A stretch of 64,000 nt of DNA from assembly GCA_024699855.1 (NCBI GenBank), contig JAMPIQ010000002.1, positions 11,346,001-11,410,000 of the forward strand, given 5' to 3'. A model generated the notes under the pieces. The model was not told the DNA's origin. It worked only from the letters and a program-made list of their open reading frames with translations, and made no database searches. The DNA is from Aphelenchoides besseyi (lineage: Eukaryota > Nematoda > Chromadorea > Rhabditida > Aphelenchoididae). Shown one piece after another: positions 25,020-37,840 of this stretch (positions are counted from its first letter, which is position 1; every line of letters begins with the position of its first letter). The translations under genes and the position numbers were made by a program.

Positions 25020-26909
25020 ATCTCAAATGAACCTAAAAAGGTATGTTTTTGGTAGTCGAAGATCCCAAAGTTTCGTTTTCAAATGCGCAACCTAAAATCG
25101 TTTGATTCGTGGCCAATTAACAGCTGCGTATTGTTTTCTAATTTCTGTTTCACAGCACAACGACCTGGACGAGTTGGCTCGAAAGAATCGCGAGTTGGCG
25201 GAACGTTCTCGCAGTCGACGACAAGACTTCAAAATCGTGGAATCCGAGATCGTTAAAACGGAACCAGAACAATTACCGACTCCGCTTAAGGTTTTGTTGT
25301 TTATTTCTTTTATCAACTGATTATGCATGCGGTGTTTGTGTGCGTATTTTGACGTATTCAACGACAAAATTTGTTGAATACCCGTTTAATTTGTTGACTT
25401 CGTGTTATAACATCCGACTAATACTTAGAATCCGACGTTCATTCGTGATAGTATTCTTTCGCGAACTTCAGCCGACATTTCAACTCCCGCTACTGCTTCT
25501 CAATCCGAACGCAACGGCCATGCAACGGTATCTTGTTTTAGAGTTCGACATTAACGTAACTTTTGCGTATATCCAATCGACAACTACACTTTTGTGTCTA
25601 TTGTTTTCCATTGAAATTGTCGATTGACAACAAACGCAGAAGTTTGTTTGCCATCTAACCATTCGAAATTTTTGATGCTTAACAGTTTTCGTTAGCCGTG
25701 TGCAGTTGTAATTCAAGTTTATAGGACTTATCTACGACAACATGGCAGTACAACAGCAATTCGTTTAGTCCACGATCCGTAGTTTCGATAAATGGAGGAC
25801 AAGAAGGTTTACTGAAAATTCGAACTTCGCAGTCGGTTATGAATCTTCATGAGGTTCGTTACAATCAACGAGTTTCCTGTTCACTTTAAAACCGCTTTTG
25901 CTTTTGGTTTCTAACTCACACGTCTAACATTGTGATGTTGTTAACGGGCAATGCAAACACTAATTCCCATTCGATTTCAAAATACTCAAACATCGCATGC
26001 ACGTCAAACGAAAATTGGGATACTAAGTGGTATTACTATGAGTTTCGTGCAGCTTTCGGTCGTTTTCTAGATTGAAACCAAACCATGGCCTCACATGCCG
26101 GCTAATTTGCGTCCGGTAGCTGACTCACCGCAATCAACTATGACGCGCGAGTTGAACGAGACTTACGCTCGACGAATTAATCGCTACAACTCCATGCCGG
26201 CACTGGAGACCGCTTCTTCGCGTGGTACTTTGATCAAATTGCAGGTATGTCACGATAATGAACACGTAAAAATAAGCACCAAATGTCGTCCAACTAAAAA
26301 GAATCAGTTTTGCTTCATTACACGGGTCAAGTAACTTCTACTGCAAGAAATGTTCTTTAAAGCACTGCAAATCATTTCACTTCTTAGATTCGATTCTTTT
26401 AAATCGGTTCTTATTTCTTTTTAGGAAGAGAAACCACGAAGTATAATGAAAGTTCGAGAAGTTCATGAAGTAGTGAGCAAGGTGAGGACCATACTGTTTT
26501 GATCATTAACTCAGCTATTCCAGCCGAAAGTAACCGAAACTGTTCAACGCGTGGAGGAGCGTAAACGAACGGAGGAAATTGAACGTCGAGTTTTACGTCG
26601 AGAACGTCGTCACAAAAGTCATCGTTCTCGTTATGGTCATAGTCATCAAGAAGCTCTTGGTTGGAACGGTGCAAGTGGTGGATCCGGTACGAAGAATTGT
26701 TTTTGTATTCCAATCATGAAATTGACTATTCAGCTTATCATCGCAGTAATTCAATGTCACGTGGAGGCTATGATTATGGAAATTACGTTCCGCCTGCTTA
26801 TCCGAACTACAATACTCATTATTCGAATCATCACAACGCTTATTACAACGGTCATGACTTTCCTCCTCACTATCCACGTCGTACTGCCAGTGCGATGCTC
26901 TATCACTGA
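25020..26909 (+). CDS. Second 3' exon set, probably same locus (isoform ending SAMLYH)
   Basis: Exons: 25020-25040 (ISNEPKK), about 25157-25290 (HNDLDELARKNRELAERSRSR), about 25429-25528, about 25723-25854, about 26071-26244, about 26425-26480, 26523-26687, 26735-26909. They read through in one frame to a TGA after ASAMLYH. The first small exon has no start codon in frame and begins in phase 0, which matches the phase-0 donor after PPGIR at 24364 of the upstream gene. I therefore think this is an alternative 3' end of the 19.5-24.6 kb gene rather than a separate gene. The composition agrees: Arg/Glu-rich helices (RVEERKRTEEIERRVLRRER), a His-rich stretch, and a Tyr/Asn/His-rich tail. No family recognised. 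Confidence 0.55.
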
Positions 26910-27791
26910 TAAAGTTCTTGCCATTTCAATTGCTCATACGACACCTTATGCTATTTGCTCAACGCCATTGTTGCTACAAAACAAATGAGCCATTTTTGAA
27001 TTAAATCGCAAACGTTGTCTTTGATTTCTATCGGTTACAACTTCGCTTACCTGTTTCGTATCAGTGAATTGGCTGGATCTATTGTTTTCACTAAACTTCT
27101 TAATCAACAACTGTCTTGAATACGTAAGATTTTCTAAGCGAACTTGAAAGTAATAAACGATTTCTATGCTTTAACAGTTCTCCGGGACTAACATCAACGT
27201 TTTTACTTTTTATACTCACTATCAATGGAGAAGAGTTGAAAGAAATTGTATCTTGAGTGGAACCAACGACAAAAAATGACCGTCGTGCTTTTAGAGGCCC
27301 CCGCATGTTACCCAGTGGACGCTGACTAGAATTTTGTGCGGGATATAGGTGCTGATAAACCGTGTGCATATACATAGCATTTTCGTATTTAAAAACCGCT
27401 GGTGAAAAGGCATAGATGATGATCAAATCAAGCGCCAAAGACCACCGGAAAGAATTTTTATCCGGAAAACTCTCAAAACCCAAACCGTTCATTATTCTTA
27501 GCTCTCAAAAACCGTAGGAAATGATGATCGATACAAATAAAAAGTTAGTAAGCACGTGGTGCGAGAAGTTTCTATACACTAAATTTACAAGACAATTGAA
27601 GTGTCAGTATGCGATGTATTCGAACTAAACACCACAAAACGGTTTGTGAAAAGTTGGTGGGATATAAAAACAACTGAGAAAACAAAATTAAACAACGAAA
27701 AAATGGACAACCAGTCAACGATAGCAGATACGAGTAATAGCTGTCGGTATAGTTTTTTAAGGAAACAATAACCGTTTTCATGAACATTCAA
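26910..27791. other. Intergenic region between convergent genes
   Basis: About 880 bp holding the 3' ends of the plus-strand scaffold-like gene and the minus-strand MOB2 gene. A 130-codon minus ORF (27100-27492) has no recognisable motif and no splice partner. An AATAAA on plus lies near 27534. Confidence 0.4.
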
Positions 27792-28763
27792 TTAGCACGT
27801 CTGAGCATATGAGTTGTTGTGCATTAAAGCAGTGGGTCGAGTTGGTACTGGTGATGTTGAGACCATTGTTGATTGACCACCCCAACTTCCTGATTTCGAC
27901 GTCGGACCGCGAGACCAATGAACAGAACCCGTAGTATAATTGGCGTATGCATCGGAATTGGAAAATCCAAACTGTTCGCCGACACCACCGGACTTCTTTG
28001 CGGGTGGAGCTTGAAGACACGGTGGTCGGACCAAATACAACGTATTGTTCAATGAGTTCAATTCTTTTGAGTCTAAGAGCATGAAAAGTTTGGCAATTGC
28101 CGCCATGTGTGCAAGAACAAGTCCACATTGCGGCCGAAGATTTAAAACGGACATTAAATCCCAATGTTTGGCATACAAATGACCACAACAATGCCAAAGC
28201 AGCCGCAAAACTTTACGGCAGTGTTGTTGAAAGTCATTCGGAAATGGAGCACCTATAAATGAAAACAATGAATCCTGTTATTGCCGATACAAGCTCACCG
28301 TATTTCGTCGGATAGATTGCTTCATTTTTGCGTGCTGCTTCACAAAACGACATCACACAATCGATATAACGACCGGCTGAGTACTGATATTTTCTACCGC
28401 GTTCATCAAACCAGTAAGCTTTCCTGAAATCAATGGCTTCAGCCGTTTTAGTGGCTACGAAAACTAACGTGCAACCGGGATAAGACATCGATGGGCATGT
28501 AACTGGAGTGCAATGTTCAGAAATCGTACCACACAACGCGTTCACATGTTCAAACAATGCAAGAGCTAAAAACGAAAATATTGATCTTACTCGGAAAGTC
28601 ACTTACTATGCGTTGCCAACCATTCATTACGCTCAACGGCATACGGCAATTCGGTGAGTTTGTCGAGCATCGCATCATCGAAGAAATCGGCTACACAAGC
28701 TTCACTTGACGTGGCTTTGCGAGCTTTCGTCGATGAGGAGTGCGAAGCGCTGACAACACCCAT
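27792..28763 (-). CDS. MOB2-type Mob1/phocein domain protein
   Basis: Small zinc-binding adaptor of the MOB family, here closest to MOB2, which binds and regulates NDR/LATS kinases. Exons read on minus: one ending RNEWLATH, one from LALFEHVNALCGTISEHC to KYG, and one from APFPNDFQQHC to the stop. Seen: the zinc-ligand pattern C...SEHCTPVTC followed later by H residues (WHCCGHLYAKHW), the MOB2-type YWFDERGRK, YPTKYG and LLDSKELNSL. Chosen start MGVVSASHSS gives about 290 residues; an in-frame upstream extension is open and may be coding through a remote exon. Oddity: an insertion of about 18 residues (CTLVFVATKTAEAI) between the CTPVTC cysteines and YWFDERG. It looks like a retained intron but is 52 nt long, so removing it would break the frame. 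The Gly/Ser/Thr-rich C-terminal tail is longer than in human MOB2. Confidence 0.88.
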
Positions 28764-28928
28764 TTTCTTCGTTGAAGTCGTCGGTTGATTGGTAATTGCA
28801 TTCGTGTTGTTGCGATTTTCCTTGTTCACATCAGGCTTTCGTCGACGACTAAAAATGAATACAAATGAAGAAATAACCATCAATTGATTGGCGATTTTGA
28901 ATTTCGTTGTGCCCAAAACTGACAACAA

Positions 28929-31900
28929 TATATGATCAATTGCAGTGAGGTTACCTCGGAGATGTTTTTATGAAATTACAGCTTAGAAAGTTTCTTCTCC
29001 AGTATTCCAGTGACGTGCGAATTCGCTCAAAACGAGTCGGTTCGGCACCGTGAGATGTTTCCGTGCAAACTTTAGCGCCCATTTTAAACGCCGAAATCTC
29101 GTTATTAGGTGATAGTTACGAACGAGTGTGCTTCTAGAGATTAATTGAAGGTAAGGATAAGGATGTGTAAATATAGTGATCGAATACGCGTATTTGACCA
29201 ATTAACTTCATTGAAAGTCCATTCTAGTGATCACACAGTGGTCGGATTCATGACTATAAAGCGATAAAGTTTACGAAATGAACTCGTCTATTATGATGAC
29301 AATAGAAAACCACGTGATCGCAGTCCCGACAAACTTCGATAAGATGAAATGAAGTCATAAAGAAATAATTTGTCATAAAACTTTGAAGACCCCCAAGTCG
29401 TGATCTTAGAAACGTTTAGGATAATGAACAGCAAAATGGAAAGTGAATTTCAAACAAAGGTACGTGTTCGTGTAAGGTGTCTCGCTCATTTCCAAAACTA
29501 TTTTTGCTTTAGGAGTCATTATAGATGCTGATAGCAAGCAAATTCTTGTCAACAATAAGCGAGAAAAGCAGTACACATTTCGCTTATCATCACGTACCCA
29601 ATTTCTCGGGGTTCGTCAACTCGATGATGTTTAACCATAAAAAAAGATCTGATTGAATGTTGTTGACGTGCATTTGATTCCGAGTTAATAGAAGAAGGAA
29701 ACGATTAAATCGGATCTCAAGAAGCACCAACGATAATCACCGACTGTCCGTCGTCGAGCCACAACAAACATGATGTCAATTTAACTTTTATTGTTGACCC
29801 ACTGCGGGAGTGAGAGCACATTCAGATCGTCGACATTATGAATTGACTAGAAAGACGCTCGTTAATTTGGTTTTTTTGACATTTTAAGAATCGCAGCTGG
29901 AGGCATTCGCGTGATTAGAGTCGGAAAATCGGATCAATAGAAGCTCAGGAAATTAAAAAGCACCTGCCAAATGCATTAACTCGACTATCACAATCATCGC
30001 CCGTCAACTAATAGCGAAGTGTGAAAGTTCGCCCAAATGCTAAGTCGATGAGACGGCCAACGGCGGCGCACCTTCGCTCTTCGGTTGTCCCGATTTCTTA
30101 TAGCAAGTGGGAGCGACGAAGACATTCGAGAGGAAAATGTTGATGACGAATGGGCCCGCGAACTCCAAACCTTCGCATGGAGCAATCGGGCGTCTACGTG
30201 TTGTTTGGGTCTTCAAGACGCCTCAGTCACCTGTAACACATCGCAACTCAACCGATCCGGAAACCTGCCCGGCAATCAATAAAAAAAACAAGAAGCTTTC
30301 TCTTCTGTCGCCGCTTTGTTCATCAAGCACGCCGGAAAATTCCGCAACCGACGACTGCAATCGAGATCCCGAGATGCTGATAAGCAGCGCGCAAACATCA
30401 AGGCGTGACGGCAGATACGAAGTGCGGAATCCTTGTTGTTCCCGTTCGTTGTGCATCGAAACACAACGCGTTCCAAGAAACCACGAGTGCCGTACATTTC
30501 AAACGTCCGCACCGTGGGTGTGCTTTAAAATTTGCCGACAAATCGATGAAAACACGATGGACACCTTTGCGGATCAAAACATTGGTGCAGTCTAAGAAGC
30601 GGGTTGTTTTCTATGATTCGACGAGACTTCAACGACGAGTGCAGTTCTTATCGACCGTTTTCAGCGCGTGTTCGTCGTCTGCACAGACGTAAGCACGAAT
30701 TTCCCACTAATTGAATGAATTTTTGCTCTCGATTTAACACGTGTACTTAAAATTACTTCCCGGCTTTCAGCTTCTGAGTTAACAGGTCGAGCAACTAGCG
30801 AAGAACGTAAGCATGTACTTTTGTGTCACTAAAATATGAAAGCAAACACCTCGAACTTCATAAGAAAAATCGTAAAGCCCGTGTTTTAAACTTAAAAGAG
30901 AACGAAAATTTCGCTAAGTTTATGTGTTTAACACGTAGTCATAAAAGACCAAACAGTCAGACTGAGATGTTTAAACGACTTAAGGACTTTGAAAAAATCA
31001 AAGGAATAAGCTCAAAGTTAACGTCTGATTGTGTTTGATAGAATCAGTAAAACGCAACATTTTAACTAATCACTAGAGAAAACCTTTGAATTGAAATCGT
31101 TTTCATAAATTTGGAACCAAACCCACATGTTTTATGTCCACAACATGAAAATTATAAAGGGAGGCAAAAGCAAACTCCGATTACTTGTACGCCCACGATC
31201 ATGCGAGAAAACGTTTAGAAAACAGCCGTTTACCAAATGTGATTTGCCTTTAGGATATTTATGACCAGAATATGGTTCTTATCGTTGATTCAAACCGACA
31301 CTTCTACGCACTAGAAAACCTACGTTGCAAATGTAAGCAAATTAGAGATGAGAGCTTTGACCAAACAGCAACCATCGCCAATGATCTCTCCGGATTGCGG
31401 TCGAGCTGTGCTTGTTTTGATCATTCCCAAGGAACGACTGTTGGACTGTCCGTTACTTAAGGCCGAACCGTGTGGATTTGCATGTGGAAGTACGGAAACG
31501 GACATTGGACGTGAGATTGTTTAACGCAATCTAATTAAGGATCGAAGTGTTTCACCGGTCTGCAGAAATTCGTACGTTAACACACCACTATTCGCAAAAC
31601 CACGAAAGCACGAATAAACGCAACGGATCGCCAGAAATTACAATTCAGAACTCGATACCATCGAATTGAAGCCGCAATTTAAAAGAAAGCGAAACGCTCG
31701 ACTTGACAGCGTCGCTTTTTGGAAATCAGTTTCTACGGATCTGTCGACCTTGAGGAGCCTCGTGCTATGACGCCGCATTCTTTTACAGTTAAAATTCAAA
31801 ACTCTCGATTTACACTAATTGGTATGGACGTTTCGGCGTCTAGAGCACAAAAAACTGAGCGCGAAAAAACAACTGAACGGGAAAACGTGTGTTCGGGATT

Positions 31901-34900
31901 TGTATAGAACGTCATCGGATTGAGTGTTGCGGAGTTGCAGCGATTGAAAAGAACTGATCAAGCGTGCACGTCTACAGTTCGCAGGCTTAAAAAGTTGTGC
32001 GCATCGCCTGAAGTTGCACGGCTTCCGGCTGCAATATGACGACAAAGTGCGAAGGTCCAATCGGACGGAGCAATAGAAGAGCGTCGTGTGAGAGCTCCTC
32101 CGTGTTGAAGCATGGATCACCAACACGTCGCATTCAACTGCGCGGTGTATGTGGGAGTGGCGTGAGCGCATGAATAAAACTGAATTGCCCACTTTTCAAG
32201 ATGGAAGCTTTGTTGTATTTGGTTGTCGGCGCTCCATAATTTCAGTACTTGACGCATCTGTAGTATTCAGAACCGAAAAGTGAATACACGAATGAATTAA
32301 AAAGTAAAATTGCGTGTATCGATGTTATTTTAGCGGTCTTGATTCATCCAAGAAAAAAGTAATTCAGAGTCCCCAATCTCGTTGTGTCACCAAATGGAGA
32401 GAGATGAACACATAAATCAAATAGGTCAAGGGGTGCCGTGAATATGGTGGTTTGTCGTGCATAAGTACAAACCTTTCACGACTGGTGCGAATTGCCGCAA
32501 TTTTCTTGAAATCAAATTTACTCGGCATCTGAAGAAGAGAAATTATGCGCGACAAAGTCAACATCCCACTGCTCGTAAAGTCGACATGCAAATCAATTTA
32601 GGCAGATGTGGAAATTATACATGTCCTTTGGCAAATCAGCAAATTTGTACGAATCCGCTTTCCACGCTCCTGCAGCCGCGTCGTGTATAAAAAGCAGCCG
32701 TTTTCCTTCCGTCAAATTCGAGGACGTCCGAAAACGTGCCCTCAAGTCACGTGGCAACAAAATAAACTCGTGGCGCTATTTTACGCACTTGCACTCACGA
32801 TTGAAGTTTCGAATAAAAAATTTAATCACGTGATTTCGAATCGCAACAAAACACACACGATTCGTTTCGCACGTGCGTTTTTGGAGAAAGTTTTTCGTCC
32901 AAACGTGCCGTCTGATTTCGCGTTTGACACGTGATTTTGCACACGAGACGTTTTGGCCCGTTCGTTTCATCCGAAAAGACGGCTTTTTAGCGTGTGCACT
33001 GCCGTTCACTATCCCCGACCTCTTGGGATTTTCAGCTGTTTAGTCGACGAAGAGGGGCGCTAACACACGGCTTTTCCTCCGCGTCCATTCAAGGACAAAT
33101 TTTCGAGTGTTTAACAGTTAGCCATAAAACTCGTGTTTACACTACGAAGAGCGCGTGTCGGCGCTGATTTAGAATACGATTGAATTTTGAATGGCGGTTG
33201 TTTTTGGTTAAGGGATTTGCGATGTTCGAAGACCGAAGAGCGCGCAAATGGTCGGAAAGACGAGTTTCATCACCGACCGTGTAGTCGTCGGCTGAGTTAA
33301 AAATAACAACAGAAGCCGCGCACGTGCGACGGAAACCGAAAGTGCCGGAATTTCAAAGTCGATGCCACAGGCAACGAAGAAATCGGATATCGCTGCTTTT
33401 TGCTTGGTAAACAATTTCAAAATGCGACGCTGTAACCCGAGAGCTTAACAACCGAAAAGCTCCGAGTTTCTTGTAACAAGAGGAATTTTTGGTCAGCGAA
33501 AAGCGCAACTTGTTGTCCGTGAATTGTTTTCGAAAACGGAAATCTCAAAAGACGAACAAACGACTGAAGAATAATCATAGCAATTTAAAGATCAAATGGA
33601 TAATCTTTCAATTGAAAGTACACGTTGCGGTAGGAGATTCGTAAGAGAACGGGCAGTAGTGAATGAACTCACAAATGAACACTAAAATAACATCCCAATT
33701 ACTCGCAACAAGACGATGGTTTTGGTTGGCACGAAACATCTGCATGTTGATATCCGTTCGAAAGTTCAGAAGATTATCGGATCCCAAAACAGTTAGCCGA
33801 TAGCACTTGCTATTGAAAGCAATCAGTTAGTGTACTTGAGAACAAATCGAAATGTTTGGAAAAGGTTTTGATCGAACGAAAAAATAGTCCCGTTCGAAAC
33901 CAATGAGTGTACGTTTTGCGTGATGGAAATTAACGCAAACGGCTGAACATCGAAGAATATAAGCCAGCGGTAAGAAGCAACAAGAGCATAATTTTTGGTC
34001 CTTAGCTTGCGGTGACAAGTAAATAGCGCAGAGTTGGTTGTTTAAACAAGACTGTTCAGTCAAGTGGAAGGAAGACAAACGGACAGCGCAGAACGGTATC
34101 TAATTGTTGACGACAAATCGCAATCTAACACAGTCGTAAACTAACCAGTGATTATTCCTACGACTATAGAAATGACGAAGAGATTAAGAGAACAAAATTT
34201 GTAGACAAACAAATTTTGAACTTTAAACGCTTTTCCTTCAAAGCGAAGAAGCCAAAGACCAACGTCTGTGAGATAAAAACATCAACGTCTTCAATGAGTG
34301 GACAACGAATTCCATAAACGTTCTCTTAATTCATGCACTCAACTTCTGAAGCCAACTCTCGAAGTGTTCGAAAAGAAACGTCGCGAATTCCCTGTGACAG
34401 TTCAGCGAATTTTGCAACCAATTTCGTGCCTTTCACGTCAAATAACAAAAACAACAACGACGTCGCAGAGAAGCGTCGACGAATCTTCTCGCTTCGGAAA
34501 ATCATCATCGCAAAGTTGAAAGCGCACGATTTTATGGAATGCAACGACTCCGGACGGGAAACTTGTTCAATTAATGAATAAATGTCAATTATACGCTGTT
34601 TCAGCAAGCATGCGGATAGATAAATAAATGACATTGATGTACGTATTTCTCGACAAACAACTTTCGATAGGCGACGCTTTCAGGTCTGGTCATAACTCGC
34701 CTGCAACAGCTTAAGGCACGTAGTGAACTGCTTTCGAATAAGCAACAGATCACGTACGGAAATGGGCTCGACCACAACAACAAGATAAGCGATCTTCCAA
34801 ATTCGAAGATCCTAACGAATAAGTCAAACATCAACTGACGAATTCAATCTGACACCCGTCTACTGGGAAAATTCGGGATGTGCATAATTACGGTTTCGAC

Positions 34901-35204
34901 CGCAGTTTTGAGATCCGAAGGACCGTTTGCGCGTACTTGTCGAGGCGCATATTCGGAAATTTCAGTCGTGCGTTACATGCATCCCTTGAGTTTCATAATT
35001 CAATAAATTTTCAGCACTCGAAATCCCTTTCATTTAACCTCGATTTCTGAATCGTTCATTGTGAACAATTCGTTTAGTTCCGGCTAAAAGCCCTACGAAT
35101 AGCTTTGTAGTTACAAGCAAACGATGAGATTAATCGGATTTTTGAGTATGCACTACTTTTTCCCATAAAAATGAATGGATGAACGAAAGCGTTTAGAAAC
35201 CAAC
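28929..35204. other. Gene-poor region
   Basis: About 6.3 kb without a confident gene; possibly the long first intron of MOB2. Short ORFs on both strands (such as 30107-30595, 31320-31505 and 34333-34581) overlap one another and lack motifs. A fragment at 29424-29632 starts MNSKMESEFQTK and, after a possible intron, reads DADSKQILVNNKREKQYTF, faintly like a kinesin motor N-terminus, then hits a stop. No repeat array, RNA gene or transposon was seen. Confidence 0.35.
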
Positions 35205-35524
35205 CCGATAATCCATTCCACTGTATCTCGTATGTTGAAAGGGAATCGGTCGAGTTTGCTTGTAACAGTTGTTGGAACGTTGGGTTTCGTGGAAATAGCG
35301 TGGTGATTCGGCGAACAGGGCATAGAGTTACAAGCAGTCGGTTGATTCTTTGTCGCTGCGTCCTCGTTCATGGCTGACCGATTAGGCAGCTGGTTTCGAC
35401 GATCCAATAGCGGCGGCGGCGACTTCTCCGTCTGATTGATTGTTGTTTGGTGCGCAGTAAGCGAACTTAAGTCTGTCGGTTCGTTGCCAACGTTGGCAAT
35501 TTTGCTTTCATCGGTTCCGATCAT
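35205..35524 (-). CDS. Possible remote alternative first exon of MOB2
   Basis: A 123-codon minus ORF starts MIGTDESKIANVGNEPTD and has coding-like composition (Pro, Ser, Asn and Thr-rich, no long hydrophobic runs). A GTTGGT donor after WIIG at 35203-35204 leaves phase 2, which is exactly what the MOB2 exon starting at 28848 (TTTAG acceptor, then RRKPDVNKEN) needs. The join would create a MOB2 form with a long disordered N-terminus across a 6.4-kb intron. It could instead be an unrelated single-exon gene. Confidence 0.35.
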
Positions 35525-37840
35525 AGCATGACTTCACAGGTGAGCCGTTCTGAATCGAAAGATTATACCGTTTTTTCAAAACAAAGCACACGAAGACGTA
35601 AAATTGATGCATCAACGCGAAGAAGGAAAACAAAACCTTTGCATTCTTCACAATATGCAAATGGAAATTGGACGCGAAGATCGTGATTCATTTTTAGGCA
35701 TTGTGAGAATTTGCAGAAAACTCAAGCATCACACACTAACGGCCAAAGCACAAGGTGCAAGAGAGAAAGGTAAATTCAGCGAGATCTAAGGTTACAATGA
35801 AAACAATCGTGTCGGAAAGAAACTGACACGTTGAGGTCAGCAACCCATAAACTCGACACAAACAGAATGCAAATACAAACATGACAGAATCGTTTGCAGG
35901 TGCGTTTAACGACTGGCAATATTCGTCGCGACCATTAGACGTGACATCCATCAAACAGAATTCGTATAAACAACAATTAATTTCATTGCAAATTTGATTG
36001 ACGTGGACATCTTTCGGAAACTGCTTATAAACACAAGATGCTATGAACACATTTTAGTTACTCGACGAACATAACAATCAATGTAAAACCGCAACACAAC
36101 TCCACACACGCAATTCCGGAACCGGGACGCGGTTTAAGTCGAAAAATGTGGCAAATTTTCAAGGAAAACTCCGTGAAATGTCGGACAGGAAGAGCAGCTG
36201 CGGCCGTCTGCTTCTCACACATCGTTCTTCGAGCCCCAAGAAAACGCACCGCAACTTCAGAAGTCAAAAAGAAAGCAACAGCGGACACGAAGATAAGCGC
36301 ACTTTGAAAACATCCCCACAGGATCAATGGACATTTCAATAACCCGGCCGCTCGAAACCCGTTCACCTTCTTTCCCAATCATCTTCGCCACCCACACTTC
36401 GTCTTTTCCTCTCGTCACTTCTCGTCCACGGCCCCATGAAATCCAACTAACCACACAATCGGTCGAGGGAAAAACAACGTCGAACGGAAAGCGTTTTACG
36501 AAAACTCGCCGTCAAACCAAACGAATTTGTTTTCGTTGCGAAATAAGACGGGAATCTGACGAGTCGTTTGCAAATTGAGATAAACGCGGCTGGAAACGAA
36601 CAGTTCGCTCAACAGCATTTCGAAACACAATCGGAAAACGTGGTTCAACGAACAGCCAAATGGAAATTTAATCGGTTCATAACAATCGTGGAGTTGTCTG
36701 AAAAAACACAATGGTAAACCAAAAAAAAGAGTGTCACCGGAGTCTACGAACGTGCTCGAACATACAAGTCGGAAAAGCAACAAGTCGTGGAATGCCCTTT
36801 ACATGCATAGGAAAAAGGTTGAAATGAGCACCTCGCTGACCGACAGTCGGCGTCGATTTGCGTTTGGTCGGCGGCAAAACATCCGCTAAGTAAATAACAT
36901 GCGTTCCGAAAATCAACCCGTTTCCTGTCGGACATCAGCCATTAAATTTCGTGTCCGGAGATTCCTTTCACTGAGCGTTCATTGTCTTTGAAGTCCACCA
37001 ACAACAACCATAACAAGCGAATTCGCTGCGTCATGTGCAACCGTCACTGCAAAGCCAATCCTCACGATTCGTCCGTCAAAAAAGTCCACAGTGCGCTCGT
37101 TTTCTTCGTTGCCTTGGGGGCTTTGGCCGCAACTATTGAGAGACTCTTCCGCACACTCAATGTACTTGCATCCCTTCTTTTCACTCCCACTCTAAATTGG
37201 ACGAACTGTTCTCGTTCATTTGACGAACTAAGATCGACAGATTTGAAGAACACTTTAAAATTCATTTGTTCAACAGTTTGAATCTTATTGTTTGTTGGCA
37301 AGAATGAAATCAAGCGATGATTATAACTCCAATTTCAAGAACAAAAAGCTCGTATTCACATACATCTTTTGGTTGATTCGAACATAATTGCAACTTAATT
37401 TTTGTTGGACAACTTGACTGAAGGATGTAAATGAAATGTTACATGTAATGAAGATGCTACAACTCTGAGAGTCAAACTTGTTTTTTGAACAAATTTCCCG
37501 AGACTTTTTATTTGAGATTTTGCGAAACCCAAAACTTAAGCTGTTGACATCGACAAACATTTCGGTGAAGGATTATGAATCAACAAGTGACTGACATGCA
37601 ATTTTGCGCGCTTCGAACAGAAACAACAAAATGAACGCGACTTAGAAAAACGGCGGGCAAATTCCAGTTATTTTTGTTTGAGTTTGGGACTTAAAAGACG
37701 GCAAATTTAAGAAGTCACTCAACTACATAGCAAAGCAATCACAACCTTTCGACCTACTTTTGTGTTGAGTTCTAAAGCGAACGAACAAGAATTGCGGTTG
37801 TTTCTTTATTAGTTAGTATACGACTAGATAAGTTGAAGTT
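35525..37840. other. Gene-poor region upstream of the DOMON gene
   Basis: About 2.3 kb with only short overlapping ORFs (for example 36327-36578 plus, 36058-36378 minus). None shows conserved motifs or consistent splice phases. It probably includes promoters of the DOMON gene and, if real, of the remote MOB2 exon. Confidence 0.35.

Noticed and set aside
28390..28450. Extra 52-nt intron in MOB2
   Set aside because: Begins GTTGCA, a poor donor, and its removal shifts the conserved YWFDERG frame.
30107..30595. 162-codon plus-strand ORF
   Set aside because: No recognisable features; overlapping ORFs of similar length on both strands suggest chance.
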